Assembly (NCBI RefSeq): GCF_003610535.1
Contig: NZ_RAPN01000001.1
Coordinates: 3,211,320-3,275,319, forward strand
From: Mangrovibacterium diazotrophicum
GTDB taxonomy: Bacteria > Bacteroidota > Bacteroidia > Bacteroidales > Prolixibacteraceae
Reading direction: 5' to 3'
DNA length: 64,000 nucleotides
Shown here: piece by piece, positions 44,661 through 54,339 of the stretch
Numbering within the stretch: the first letter of the stretch is position 1
How the letters are laid out: each line of letters starts with the position of its first letter
Notes under the pieces: generated by a model
What the model was told of the DNA's origin: nothing
Databases searched by the model: none
The model's input: the letters and a program-made list of their open reading frames with translations, nothing else
Translations under genes and position numbers: made by a program

Positions 44661-46400
44661 ATGTCAAAAAATGTTTCAGACTTATTAGTCGAAATGCTGG
44701 TGAAAGCCGGCGTAAAACGTGTATATGCAGTAACAGGAGACAGTTTAAACCCCGTAAATGATGCCATTCGGAAAGACGGCCGTTTACAATGGATTCAGGT
44801 TCGCCACGAAGAAGTGGGTGCCTATGCCGCCTCGATGGAAGCCGAGTTGAACGGAATTGGATGTTGTATGGGTAGTAGCGGCCCGGGCCACGTTCACCTG
44901 GTTAATGGTTTGTACGATGCCAACCGCTCGGGAAACCCGGTGATTGCCATCGCCTCAACAGCCCCAACAAACAAGCTCGGAACCGATTATTTCCAGGAAA
45001 CCAACGTCATTAAATTGTTTGACGACTGCAGTAAATATTGTTTCATGGCCAATACCCCCGAACAAGCCATTCACGGCATGCAGGGGGCCATTCAACACGC
45101 GATATCCGAAAAAGGAGTGGGCGTTTTAGGATTGCCGGGCGACGTTGCATCGGCCAAAGTAAAATCGGTCCCTTCATCGGATCGTAACTACTTCCCGAAA
45201 CCAGTTGTAACGCCGGGAACCGAAGAGATAGACCAGCTGGCCAACGTCCTCAACTCGAATAAAAAAGTAATGCTTTACTGTGGTTACGGTGCCAAAGATG
45301 CCCAGGAAGAAGTATTGGAGCTTGCTAAAAGATTAAACGCACCAATCGGTTACAGTTTCCGTGGTAAAATTTTCTACGATAAAGACACCAACCCTTATGC
45401 CGTTGGTTTGAATGGTTTGCTCGGTACCAGATCGGGTTATGCGGCCATGCACGAAGCCGATGTACTGGTACTACTTGGAACAGACTTCCCCTACTCCGAC
45501 TTTTTACCCGATAAAAATACCATCGTTCAGATTGACGAAAAACCCGAACGGATTGGCCGACGGGCGAAAGTGGACTACGGTTATGCCGGCGACATTAAAG
45601 CCAGCCTGGAAGTGCTGCTCCCCTTGATTGAGCAGAAATACGACGACGCGTTCCTGAAAGAAATGCGGAAAATCACCCAGGACGTAGAGAAAAATTACCT
45701 CTCATACGTGGATGCCAAAGCGAAAGAAGAAGCTATCAACCCCGAGTTTGTTGCCTCCGTCATTGACAATGTGGCCACCGACGATGCCATTTTCACTGTT
45801 GATACCGGCATGTCGGCCGTGTGGGCGGCCCGCTACCTCAGCGGCAAGAAAAACCGTTACCTGACCGGCTCGTTCAACCACGGATCGATGGCTAACGCGA
45901 TGCCAATGGCCATTGGTGCCGGACTGGCCTACCCCGACCGACAGGTAGTGGCCCTTTGCGGCGACGGTGGCCTGAACATGTTGATGGGCGATTTGATGAC
46001 CATTAGCCAATACAAAATCCCGGTCAAACTGATTGTCTTTAACAACCGGTCGTTGGGCATGGTCAAATTGGAAATGGAAGTACAAGGACTCCCCGACTGG
46101 CAGACCGACAACGTCAACCCCGACTATGCACTTATTGCCAAAGCAATGAATATAAAATCATTTGCGGTGCACCAAACCGAAGACGTTGCCAAAACAATAA
46201 AAGAAGCCTTTGCCTACGATGGCCCGGCACTGGTTGAAGTGTTTACCGATCCCAACGCGCTGGCCATGCCTCCGAAAGTAACCTTTGAACAAGTTCGCGG
46301 ATTTGCCCTCACCATGGGAAAACTGATGCTGAACGGACGTGGTTCGGAAGTGCTGGAAAGCGCCAAAACAAATATGAAATACATCAAGGAGCTCTTTTGA
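44661..46400 (+). CDS. poxB: Thiamine-diphosphate pyruvate dehydrogenase (quinone)/pyruvate oxidase, PoxB-like
   Basis: 579-residue ThDP enzyme predicted to oxidise pyruvate to acetate and CO2 with electrons passed to menaquinone at the membrane. Order: PYR domain (1-180; catalytic Glu in VRHEEVGAYAAS), central FAD/Rossmann domain (190-340; VMLYCGYGAKDAQEE, GTDFPYSDFLP) and PP domain (350-530) with the ThDP motif GDGGLNMLMGDL...NN. The C-terminal about 45 residues correspond to the PoxB membrane-binding tail. ATG at 44661 (MSKNVSDLLVEML) is favoured over one six codons earlier. Acetolactate synthase was considered, but the central domain and the lack of a small subunit gene favour PoxB. Confidence 0.88.
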   Translation: MSKNVSDLLVEMLVKAGVKRVYAVTGDSLNPVNDAIRKDGRLQWIQVRHEEVGAYAASMEAELNGIGCCMGSSGPGHVHLVNGLYDANRSGNPVIAIASTAPTNKLGTDYFQETNVIKLFDDCSKYCFMANTPEQAIHGMQGAIQHAISEKGVGVLGLPGDVASAKVKSVPSSDRNYFPKPVVTPGTEEIDQLANVLNSNKKVMLYCGYGAKDAQEEVLELAKRLNAPIGYSFRGKIFYDKDTNPYAVGLNGLLGTRSGYAAMHEADVLVLLGTDFPYSDFLPDKNTIVQIDEKPERIGRRAKVDYGYAGDIKASLEVLLPLIEQKYDDAFLKEMRKITQDVEKNYLSYVDAKAKEEAINPEFVASVIDNVATDDAIFTVDTGMSAVWAARYLSGKKNRYLTGSFNHGSMANAMPMAIGAGLAYPDRQVVALCGDGGLNMLMGDLMTISQYKIPVKLIVFNNRSLGMVKLEMEVQGLPDWQTDNVNPDYALIAKAMNIKSFAVHQTEDVAKTIKEAFAYDGPALVEVFTDPNALAMPPKVTFEQVRGFALTMGKLMLNGRGSEVLESAKTNMKYIKELF

Positions 46401-46426
46401 TAAGAACTGAGATCGAGCTCCAAGCA

Positions 46427-46470
46427 AACAATTCAGCCGATACCTGCTAGGGTGTCGGCTGAATTGTTTT
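46427..46470 (+). terminator. Strong terminator after poxB
   Basis: AACAATTCAGCCGA (46427-46440) pairs with TCGGCTGAATTGTT (46455-46468), with the stem extended inward by ACC/GGT, followed by TT and an AT-rich stretch. It lies 27 bases past the stop. Confidence 0.88.
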
Positions 46471-46505
46471 ATAAATATTAAGTTACAACAGCTCTCCTGC
46501 CAAAC

Positions 46506-48608
46506 CTAATTCACAATCCCATCAATATACGGCCGCAAAGCGTCTCCCCAGATTTGGTATCCGGCATCGGTTGGATGGCAGAAATCACCGGCGATTTCCT
46601 TCGTCAAAATTCCCTCCGGAGTCAGCATTTGTGAACTAATATCCAGCAAGGTGATTTCATTCTCGGTGGCAAACTGCTGAAGGATTTTGTTCGTCTCATT
46701 GATCAACACCCGGCGTGGATTATCAGGCATTTCCTCGCGTGGCATAATCTGCATCAACACAATTTTGGCTCGTGCCACTTTCGACCGAACACGCATGCAA
46801 ACAGCTTTCACTCCTTCTGCAATCTCGGGAGCCGTGTTCATGCGCGCATTCTGCGTCTGGCTAGTATTGTTGGTGCCAATGTGTATCACAACCAGTTTAG
46901 GGTCGAGGCCGTCCAATTCACCATGATCCAGGCGCCACAGTACATTCTGCGTGCGATCCCAGCCAAAACCGAGGTTCAGCACCCGATGACCGCCGAAAGT
47001 TGCTTCCCACGAGTTCGGGCCATTCGGTTTGCGGGCCGCTCCGTCGGCATATTTCAGCGGCGGATACTGGCCTCCCCAGAAATGAGTGATGGAGTTTCCA
47101 ATCAACACAATCTCCGGATTCAGCGAATCTTTAACCGCCAGCACATCGTGATGACGCACCCACCAGTCGTAGCTGTCCTGTTCGAGTTTCGAAGCCGGGA
47201 TAATCGCTGTGTTTTGTGGCTTTTGATCGTCATGTGATTTATCGCCCATCAATTCCGAAAGCAGCGGCTCCATGGCCTGTGCCCAGGCTTCCGCTCCGGC
47301 CGGCGTTGGATGCAGCCAATCGCCCAGCATGTCGTGATTGATCGAGCCATCCATGTTCAGGAAAACGTGGTTGACATCGCAATAGAACACGTGCTTGTTA
47401 TCCGCCAAATGCGACACCAAATCGGAAGCGCGCTCCAGTATTCGGCGGTGCGATGTAGGGTTTGGTCCGCCGTAACATCCCGGGAAGCAGCGAAGCACGA
47501 TGATTTTCGCCTCGGGACATTTTTCGCGAAGCAGGCTCACGATCTTTTCAATTCCCCCTGCCAGCTGCCCCGCTGTATGGCGCGTCGGGTAATTCTTCTC
47601 ATCAATATTGTTGGTTCCGATCTCCAGCACAATCACTTTCGGCGACTGGTTCTCCAACTCGCCGTTTTCAATATTCCAGATAATATTTTCGGTACGATAG
47701 CCTGAAAAACCCAGGTTGACAGCATTGCGCGAACCGTAGTATTTTTTCCAAATCGGCTGGTACTCCGGTTTCTCAAAATTGTTGGTGATCGAGTTTCCAA
47801 CAAACAGTAAATCGTATTTGTGATTTTTGACCAGCGCGACCTTTTCAGCGTGGCGCTGTGGCGAATAACCTTCAACGGGAACCGCTGCCGGGTTTTCAGC
47901 TTCCCTCGGAAAAACCATTTCTCCGTTCAAAAAAGAAGTCAAAGCTTCGGCCAGCCCCTTGTCTTCAGCATCGCCAATTTCTTTCCAGAAGGCCACACCA
48001 TCGTATCCAATCCAGGTTTTGGTGTACTCACTGGCAGCTATCAACGCTGTTTGGTCCAAAACCAAAGTATCGGCAATGCACAACAAATTTGTTTTTGTGC
48101 CCAGCGGAGGATTCACGACCGGAAAGACAGTACCGAAAGTTGTCTCCTCAAAATTGGAAGGGTTAATCAGAATCAAATTGTCCGGGCGTTCGCTTTCGTT
48201 CAAATTGTTTTCCGCCAAAGCGACCAATTTCGCACCATCAGAACAACCAACCAAACTGGTGTAATCTGAGTTCAAATTGAGATTTGTACCCGCTTTAACC
48301 AGGCGAAAAGCTTTAATCACATCGGCTGTTTTCAGGCTGTCTCCTCGCAGGGTGGCAACCGCAAAACCCATTTGCTGAAATACCGACGAAACAGAAGAAT
48401 CATTCGCGTCATTACTTGGATAAAGCACAACAATCCCTTTCGTAGACTTCGAGTCCGAAATTTGAAGGTAGGGAACCTCGCTGGAAGCTGCATCAGCTTT
48501 ATTAAGAACCTTGCCGTCGAGATCAACAAACTGTTCTGTTTGCTGCTGACAACTGAGAATACTAATGGAAAAAAAGACAAAACAAAGTAGTTGGGTCACA
48601 AATTTCAT
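46506..48608 (-). CDS. Lipoprotein with alpha/beta-hydrolase-like and two SGNH/GDSL hydrolase domains
   Basis: 700-residue lipoprotein (signal ending FFSISILSC; ATG at 48608 chosen over one 12 codons upstream). Residues about 40-235 look like an alpha/beta-hydrolase or DeoI-like fold with the GCSDGAK nucleophile-elbow-like turn. Two SGNH domains follow: about 260-470 (LLFVGNSIT, GFSGYRT, LEIGTNN, DWLHPT) and about 480-700 (IVLIGNSIT, GFGWDRT, IHIGTNN, DFCHPT). Each has the Ser, Gly, Asn and Asp-x-x-His blocks of platelet-activating-factor-acetylhydrolase-like esterases. It probably deacetylates glycans at the cell surface. The 265-base gap upstream suggests its own promoter. Confidence 0.87.
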   Translation of the reverse strand: MKFVTQLLCFVFFSISILSCQQQTEQFVDLDGKVLNKADAASSEVPYLQISDSKSTKGIVVLYPSNDANDSSVSSVFQQMGFAVATLRGDSLKTADVIKAFRLVKAGTNLNLNSDYTSLVGCSDGAKLVALAENNLNESERPDNLILINPSNFEETTFGTVFPVVNPPLGTKTNLLCIADTLVLDQTALIAASEYTKTWIGYDGVAFWKEIGDAEDKGLAEALTSFLNGEMVFPREAENPAAVPVEGYSPQRHAEKVALVKNHKYDLLFVGNSITNNFEKPEYQPIWKKYYGSRNAVNLGFSGYRTENIIWNIENGELENQSPKVIVLEIGTNNIDEKNYPTRHTAGQLAGGIEKIVSLLREKCPEAKIIVLRCFPGCYGGPNPTSHRRILERASDLVSHLADNKHVFYCDVNHVFLNMDGSINHDMLGDWLHPTPAGAEAWAQAMEPLLSELMGDKSHDDQKPQNTAIIPASKLEQDSYDWWVRHHDVLAVKDSLNPEIVLIGNSITHFWGGQYPPLKYADGAARKPNGPNSWEATFGGHRVLNLGFGWDRTQNVLWRLDHGELDGLDPKLVVIHIGTNNTSQTQNARMNTAPEIAEGVKAVCMRVRSKVARAKIVLMQIMPREEMPDNPRRVLINETNKILQQFATENEITLLDISSQMLTPEGILTKEIAGDFCHPTDAGYQIWGDALRPYIDGIVN

Positions 48609-48873
48609 GGGTCTAAATTTTAATATATTAAGCCGCTCCATCAATCCGACATGTCTCGATGGAACGCTTCATTGTACAAATTCGAACGTGCATTCCTGGT
48701 TTCGGCACGCGATTTCCAAAATTATTGAAAAGCAAATAGAATGAAAGGAATAAGAAACGAAAGAATACCCTAATGCGCATTTTACGCCTAAAACAAGCTG
48801 TTTGAACATTCTTTATGCTAGCAAGCAGGAACGGATTTCCGCCCAATCATCCATTTTTTGAAACCGGTTCTAG

Positions 48874-51213
48874 CTACTTAATTATCAACGAAATCGTCTT
48901 TGAAACCATTTTCCCGGCATCGTCAGTTGCCAGTACCTGTACTTTAAATTGCCCGGCCACCGGACTTCCGGGCAGCTCGCGCTCATAAACCGGATCAACA
49001 GCAGCAAAGGCTTCCCACCACTGCACACAACGATTCTGATCACCACTATTTAGCATTGTTTCCGCAAATTCGCGGGGTATGCGGTTCCCGTTTTCATATT
49101 GCTTGGCCGGTGTATCGTCTGTCACAACTACCCGCTCGCCTTTCTTGGTTGTAATCTCAATCAAGCCCACCGAGTTCAAACCGGTGTATTGCTGAATGTC
49201 GATCGGCTTGGTAGAAACACTGATTGACTCCACATCATAGGGCGAAATGGAGCTCAAAAAGCTGGCACTGGTTCCCATTTTTTGACCATCCAACACGATC
49301 AGTGCACCATCCTGAAACATCAGTGAATTGTTTCCTCCCGGGAAAATGATTTTATCTCCATCAAGCGTATACGGCTTAATCATTTTAATCACGTCCAGCA
49401 GTGAGCCTCCCGATGCCAATTGCTTCTTGTAGGCATCATCTTTTGCCATTTCAGCCGTTCGTTGTGGTCTGATTTTTTGAAATAGTCCTGGATTGATTTT
49501 GTAAAACTCCGGCGAAAAGGATGGTTTCAAATCGAGGGCGTGAAGCGAAAAATAGTTCTTTACCTCAACGGGGAGAACTTTCTCCAAATGTGCCCGAGTG
49601 ACCCCTTCGGCTTGTTTTGCCAGTTTCTGCGAAGCCTGCACGTCACTCCAACGATTGTGTTTAATTTCATTCCCGATGAGCATATAGTTGACCGACATCT
49701 CATTTAACCGATCAGCATCAGCTAACTTATCAACACCGGCAAGTGTCGTTTCGAGCCACCCATTTACATTTAAACACCCAACAAACGAAGGCGCAGCGTC
49801 CGAAATCAGGACCTCAGGCACCACACTCACGTTGATAATTCCGGAAAGGACTTTTTCCGCCTCTCCCTTCAATTTGACTTTCAAACTATTGGGTGTATTT
49901 CTTTCAATCGAGCTCAAGGCCACGTCAGCCTCAACCTGAAGTTCGCTGTCGTTACCGATAAAAATTAACCGACTTCCCAGCTCTACCAACGATTGGTCGA
50001 GCACAACCAATTCGCATAAACCGCTCGGGAACCCTTCTTTGGAAATCTTCAATTTCTGCTCTCCTTCCACGCTCAGTTCCGTTCCCCAAATCAACCGACC
50101 ACCGGCATAGGCCGCCAGGATCATATCAGTCGCAGGCATCCCCGCCAACTGCACACTGCAGTTGATAAACTCTTCGTCCAAACGAGTTACAGCCAAAGCC
50201 GCACCTGTACTTTCAACCTTGGGTAAATCAAACAATTGACCTTGCCCTATACCGTCTGTTACCAGAAATTGGTATAGTTTTCCTTGCTCCGCCGAAAATG
50301 GGAAAACGCCATAGCCGGGAGTCAAGGTTTTTAACTGCATAATTGAACTGCTCTCCCCTTTTTCAACCAAAACACCTTTCACCGCCACCGGCTGTCCCAA
50401 TCGGTTGGTCACAGTAAAAGCAATTTTCTGGTTGGCGCCAGCCAAAAACTTACCTCCCTCAGCACTAAAGCGAACCGACAATTTCTCGCTTTCAACATGG
50501 AACGGAGACGAATAAACAACCGTCCTTCCGTCGCGCAAAATTAAATCCAGAGGTAGTTCAAACGGCTTGTCCGGAACGTCAATTTCGAGTTTTAAGATCC
50601 CGTTATCGTTGGTTTTTGCTTTGCCATCAACCACCAGATTGTCTCCATCCATCAACTCGTAACTCAACTTTCCGCCAAAAGGCTTTCCATCCATCTCGGT
50701 TACCCGGAATAACAAGCTGCTTTGCTTTCCCGGAGCCAATGTTTGCGGCTCCTCTTCAGCATTTACCAGCAGCGCACCCGAGTTGAAATCGTCGACAAAA
50801 ATCAACTTCATAAAAACGTCATCGGGTTGGGTGGTTGCACCGCTGTAGGCAACCAACACGTAACGACCGGGAGCAATGTCAGCCGGCAAATCGAAATCGC
50901 CACGACAAATGCCGCCAACCAACTTGTATTTGTCTTCGTTGATCACCTCCCCGTCTTCGTCAAAAAGACTGACCACAAGATTATCAGAGACAGAACCGAG
51001 TGCACTCAAGCCCAAATTTCGGACAAACGCACTGAACCAAACAATGTCGCCGCCTTTGTACAAATCGCGATCGGTTTGGACGAAAATATTTTCGGAGGGC
51101 TGGTTAGCAGAATGCTTATCCAGCATTTTTTGAATCTTGTCGAATACCTTGTTGTCCTGGGCCGAACCGGCGAACAAACAGAGACAGAATAAAAAGGTTA
51201 GCAGGTTTTTCAT
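48874..51213 (-). CDS. Exported MG2-type protein with TonB plug-like domain
   Basis: 779-residue secreted protein (signal MKNLLTFLFCLCLFAGSA; ATG 51213 chosen). Residues about 40-140 form a macroglobulin-like MG2 domain (FVQTDRDLYKGGDIVWFSAFVRN). More beta-sandwich repeats follow. Residues about 599-695 resemble the TonB receptor plug (LLDVIKMIKPY, ALIVLDGQKMGTSASFLSSISPYDVESISV, GLNSVGLIEITTKKG), but no barrel follows; the protein ends in a beta domain. Last of an ECF-FecR-STN protease operon, 10 bases after the preceding gene. Function unknown; it may act as a surface sensor, inhibitor or adhesin. Confidence 0.85.
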   Translation of the reverse strand: MKNLLTFLFCLCLFAGSAQDNKVFDKIQKMLDKHSANQPSENIFVQTDRDLYKGGDIVWFSAFVRNLGLSALGSVSDNLVVSLFDEDGEVINEDKYKLVGGICRGDFDLPADIAPGRYVLVAYSGATTQPDDVFMKLIFVDDFNSGALLVNAEEEPQTLAPGKQSSLLFRVTEMDGKPFGGKLSYELMDGDNLVVDGKAKTNDNGILKLEIDVPDKPFELPLDLILRDGRTVVYSSPFHVESEKLSVRFSAEGGKFLAGANQKIAFTVTNRLGQPVAVKGVLVEKGESSSIMQLKTLTPGYGVFPFSAEQGKLYQFLVTDGIGQGQLFDLPKVESTGAALAVTRLDEEFINCSVQLAGMPATDMILAAYAGGRLIWGTELSVEGEQKLKISKEGFPSGLCELVVLDQSLVELGSRLIFIGNDSELQVEADVALSSIERNTPNSLKVKLKGEAEKVLSGIINVSVVPEVLISDAAPSFVGCLNVNGWLETTLAGVDKLADADRLNEMSVNYMLIGNEIKHNRWSDVQASQKLAKQAEGVTRAHLEKVLPVEVKNYFSLHALDLKPSFSPEFYKINPGLFQKIRPQRTAEMAKDDAYKKQLASGGSLLDVIKMIKPYTLDGDKIIFPGGNNSLMFQDGALIVLDGQKMGTSASFLSSISPYDVESISVSTKPIDIQQYTGLNSVGLIEITTKKGERVVVTDDTPAKQYENGNRIPREFAETMLNSGDQNRCVQWWEAFAAVDPVYERELPGSPVAGQFKVQVLATDDAGKMVSKTISLIIK

Positions 51214-51223
51214 GTTGTTGGGT

Positions 51224-52753
51224 TTATTGGGTTTGATTGTTGCCACTTTCGACGCCCAGTGCTCGGATCGCTTTTCGCAAATCGTCGGTGGGTTGAATGA
51301 TATTGTAGCTCCCCCAAAACTCGGGGTCATAGTCGGAAATAATCTCCGTAAAAATATCGGAGCTGTTCAACTGCTCCTCTTTCGGGAATCGCCGCAAACG
51401 CGTGGGTTCGTGTTTCGTAATCAGCAAATCGGAAACGCTGTGAAACACCGAATTAACGTTATCCTCGCGGTTGCGAACCCGAAAACTCGCCGACGATTGC
51501 GCGCTGTTTAAATACCATAGTTCTCCGGTTTTTCGGTAGCTAACCTGGTAATGAAGGCCGAGCGCCCGCACAAAAAAACCTCTCGGCTTCTTGCGAATGA
51601 GCGTCTCCCGCGCCATGCGCATGCCGTATTTCGACAAACTAAATTCCGCATGAACCAAGGCAAAGTTTTCCTGATCGATAAACAGCTTCCCTTCGTAGGT
51701 CAAAAAGTCCTTTTTCCCATTGGGTGAAAAGTAGATCACATAAGTTGGCCGCCCCAGGTAATCAACCATGCTCCCGGCCTCGTATTTATAGTCCGTCCAA
51801 TAGGTTTGGTCCAGGAAACTGTCCATGGTCTTCACCACATCCAATTGATTGGTGTAATACGGGCCACCCTGCATCTTAAAATCGACCCACTGAAAGGCTT
51901 CTACGTCGGCGCTTTTTCGTCCTTTTATGAAGCGAATCCGATCATCACGAAACGGTATATTGTAGGGCGCTTTTAACACCTCGAGCACCGCTTCCGAGAC
52001 GTTGATGTATGCGTCATCCTGCGTTAAAACCTCCCTGTAAAAAGCTGTCATCAATCGGCTTTGTTTCGGGTAGTTTAAAGGAATATGATCAACCATCTGC
52101 TCCATCACCCACATCGGCTTAATCGCCCGAACCTTGATTTCTTTCAGGCGAATATTGATGGGATTCAGCGTGATCAGAAGGTTTTCTGCAGGCAACAACG
52201 TTGAATCGAGTAATTCGCGCTGGTAACCGAGACAAGAAACAACGATCATTTCATGCTGATACTTCGGCGGAATCTTCAATTCGAACTTGCCCTCCGTGTT
52301 TGTAATCGTTCCGAAAGCTTTATCCAAAATCGATACGCTGGCATAGGGAATTGGCTCGTTAAATTCGCGATCCATAATCAGTCCGCTGAAAATCTGGTAT
52401 TCCTCCGAATCGGGCACCAAATCAAAAGACGACTCCTCCAACCGGATCACAATTTGGTTTCCCAGTTCCTGAAAAGTGAATTCAGGCCCAAGCAAATCTG
52501 AAAGGATGAATTGCAGGCTTTTATTGACATAATTAGCGTCAATACTCTGCTCAGTGTCGACCAGTGTTGGATCGTAGGAGAAGTTAATGCCTGCCAGTTC
52601 CGAGATTCTTTCCAGAACCCGATCCAACGACTCACCTTCCTCCGAGAAACTAAACCGGCGATTTAAAAAAACAGCTTCGTTACCTTGTGCTGCACCCGAA
52701 AGCGCTAAACAACAAAAGATAAGGAAGCTGATTATTTGCCGGCATTTATGCAT
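51224..52753 (-). CDS. STN plus carboxypeptidase-regulatory domain exported protein
   Basis: 509-residue secreted protein (signal MHKCRQIISFLIFCCLALSGAAQ). An STN (secretin/TonB short N-terminal) domain covers about 30-105 (RVLERISELAGINFSYDPTLV), a CarboxypepD_reg beta-sandwich about 125-215 (SGLIMDREFNEPIPYASVSI), and an unclassified beta-rich part the rest (about 220-500). STN domains usually sit on TonB transducers and contact the FecR anti-sigma factor; here no barrel is attached. Its ATG shares one base with the stop of the preceding protease gene (TAATG), showing tight coupling. Confidence 0.87.
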   Translation of the reverse strand: MHKCRQIISFLIFCCLALSGAAQGNEAVFLNRRFSFSEEGESLDRVLERISELAGINFSYDPTLVDTEQSIDANYVNKSLQFILSDLLGPEFTFQELGNQIVIRLEESSFDLVPDSEEYQIFSGLIMDREFNEPIPYASVSILDKAFGTITNTEGKFELKIPPKYQHEMIVVSCLGYQRELLDSTLLPAENLLITLNPINIRLKEIKVRAIKPMWVMEQMVDHIPLNYPKQSRLMTAFYREVLTQDDAYINVSEAVLEVLKAPYNIPFRDDRIRFIKGRKSADVEAFQWVDFKMQGGPYYTNQLDVVKTMDSFLDQTYWTDYKYEAGSMVDYLGRPTYVIYFSPNGKKDFLTYEGKLFIDQENFALVHAEFSLSKYGMRMARETLIRKKPRGFFVRALGLHYQVSYRKTGELWYLNSAQSSASFRVRNREDNVNSVFHSVSDLLITKHEPTRLRRFPKEEQLNSSDIFTEIISDYDPEFWGSYNIIQPTDDLRKAIRALGVESGNNQTQ

Positions 52754-54318
52754 TAAAAAACTTTCTCCAAATAAAAGGTCGTTTCAATTTCCGCCCCGTC
52801 GCGAAGAACGGTCATGTCGATTTTCCGATCTTCTTTACTCATCAGGATCAAATTTATATCATTTAATGACAAACTTTTATGGTTAGCATGATTTAACGAT
52901 AAAATTTGATCATTTTCCTGCAGGCCTGCCCGCTCAGCCGGTGAACCTTCGCGCACCATATCGATGGTAAACACGGGCATTCCCGGGAACGGATTCGAAA
53001 TTTCCAAACCGCTCATGTTGTAGTTGAACTCGTCTTTCACCTTGCTGGTCGGTCTCAGTTTGATCTGGTTATTCGGGTAGTCGATGGTCACATAAAAGCG
53101 CCTAAGAATCTCGGCTCCGAGTGTTCCGTTACGGTCGTCGGTGATGATTTGGTCCACCAATTCTGCTTCGGGAAACGACACGATCGGCTCATAGAGGATG
53201 AGCGGTCCAACCCAAATGCCCCCGATTCGGCCCTTCTGTCCGAACAGGTCTCCATTCAGCCCTCTTCCCAGGAAAGTTTCGATGTGATTTTCGGGCAAAT
53301 TGATGCGGTCGTCCGATTTTGTCGACAACCAAATCGCATCGCTGGCACCTGTGTCCACCAATAATTTGACAGGAACATATTCATTTTTATCGGTCACAAT
53401 TGTGGTACGCACGTACGGCTTGTTATGCTCAAAGTGGATCGGCATCACAATGTCGCGGTTCACCACCCGATCCCGATAATACTCAGGTTTCGTCAGGGTC
53501 AATTTATGATTGTCGTAATCGATCTCGACGACGAAATCTTTCAGCAAGTCAAACCCAATGAGCCCATGAACCGGAATTCCCAAAATCTGTGAAATCTGAA
53601 AATCTTCGTCAATTACCATGTGCACTTCCTGGTTGAACGAAACCAGCCCCGAACCGATTTTCATGGTGTTATTGCCCGAGCGATAGGCCGTCATGCCTTC
53701 GCCTTCACCCAATCCGGCAATCGGAACCGGCTGCATGTAGTTCAGACTCAATTTATCGACAAACGGAAGCTCGGTAATAATCGGAAAACGAACGCCGGTA
53801 TCGAGGATAAAATTCAACGTGTCGGAATCGTTGATGATCACCGGAATGATGATCAGGTTACTGGCCGACTTAAAATCAACCGTCACCGTTTTTGTCCGCT
53901 TATTCACAAATTCGAACCGGTTTTTCCCCGGCTGAAACTTGACTTTCCGTTCGTAATCCAGGGTTTCTTTTAGCGGCACATAATCCCGCACGACAAGAAT
54001 GTTGTCTTCAATTTCGAAAATGAGGTAATAATCCTTCATCAATTTTCGAAGCAACTCACGAATGGGCACATTCGAAATATTCAGGCTCACTTCTTTTCCC
54101 TCAACCAGTTTTGAGTTGTAGGAATAGTCGAGGTTGAAGATTTCACAGATGCGTTGAATGACATTGGACAAGGGTTCTTTTTCAGCAACAATACTAATGT
54201 TCTGGTCCAATATCGATTTAGGTTGATCATTTTGGGCGAAAGCTGTAAACGAAGCGAACATCATCAGGACGGTCGCCAGCGCAGTAGCCAATCTCCCACT
54301 CCATCTTTTCGTTTTCAT
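52753..54318 (-). CDS. Exported STN-retropepsin-like aspartyl protease with PDZ domain
   Basis: 521-residue secreted protein (signal ending MFASFTAFAQ). Domains in order: STN (about 45-115; RICEIFNLDYSYNSKLVEG), two retropepsin-like folds (about 140-260 with FILDTGVRFP and about 295-410 with LLVDTGASDAIW; both keep the DTG catalytic motif), then a C-terminal PDZ (about 430-515; VREGSPAERAGLQENDQILSL). With one DTG from each half it could form a monomeric active site. It is 21 bases after the fecR-type gene. Site proteolysis of a partner, perhaps the anti-sigma factor, is a hypothesis. Confidence 0.88.
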   Translation of the reverse strand: MKTKRWSGRLATALATVLMMFASFTAFAQNDQPKSILDQNISIVAEKEPLSNVIQRICEIFNLDYSYNSKLVEGKEVSLNISNVPIRELLRKLMKDYYLIFEIEDNILVVRDYVPLKETLDYERKVKFQPGKNRFEFVNKRTKTVTVDFKSASNLIIIPVIINDSDTLNFILDTGVRFPIITELPFVDKLSLNYMQPVPIAGLGEGEGMTAYRSGNNTMKIGSGLVSFNQEVHMVIDEDFQISQILGIPVHGLIGFDLLKDFVVEIDYDNHKLTLTKPEYYRDRVVNRDIVMPIHFEHNKPYVRTTIVTDKNEYVPVKLLVDTGASDAIWLSTKSDDRINLPENHIETFLGRGLNGDLFGQKGRIGGIWVGPLILYEPIVSFPEAELVDQIITDDRNGTLGAEILRRFYVTIDYPNNQIKLRPTSKVKDEFNYNMSGLEISNPFPGMPVFTIDMVREGSPAERAGLQENDQILSLNHANHKSLSLNDINLILMSKEDRKIDMTVLRDGAEIETTFYLEKVF

Positions 54319-54339
54319 AGCTTTATTGGTTTTCTGTTT

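Noticed and set aside
44661-46400. Acetolactate synthase large subunit
   Set aside because: No small subunit gene is adjacent, and the C-terminal membrane-type tail and central domain fit pyruvate oxidase better.
48874-51213. Complete alpha-2-macroglobulin
   Set aside because: Only an MG2-like part is seen; the thioester motif and the usual length of about 1500 residues or more are absent.
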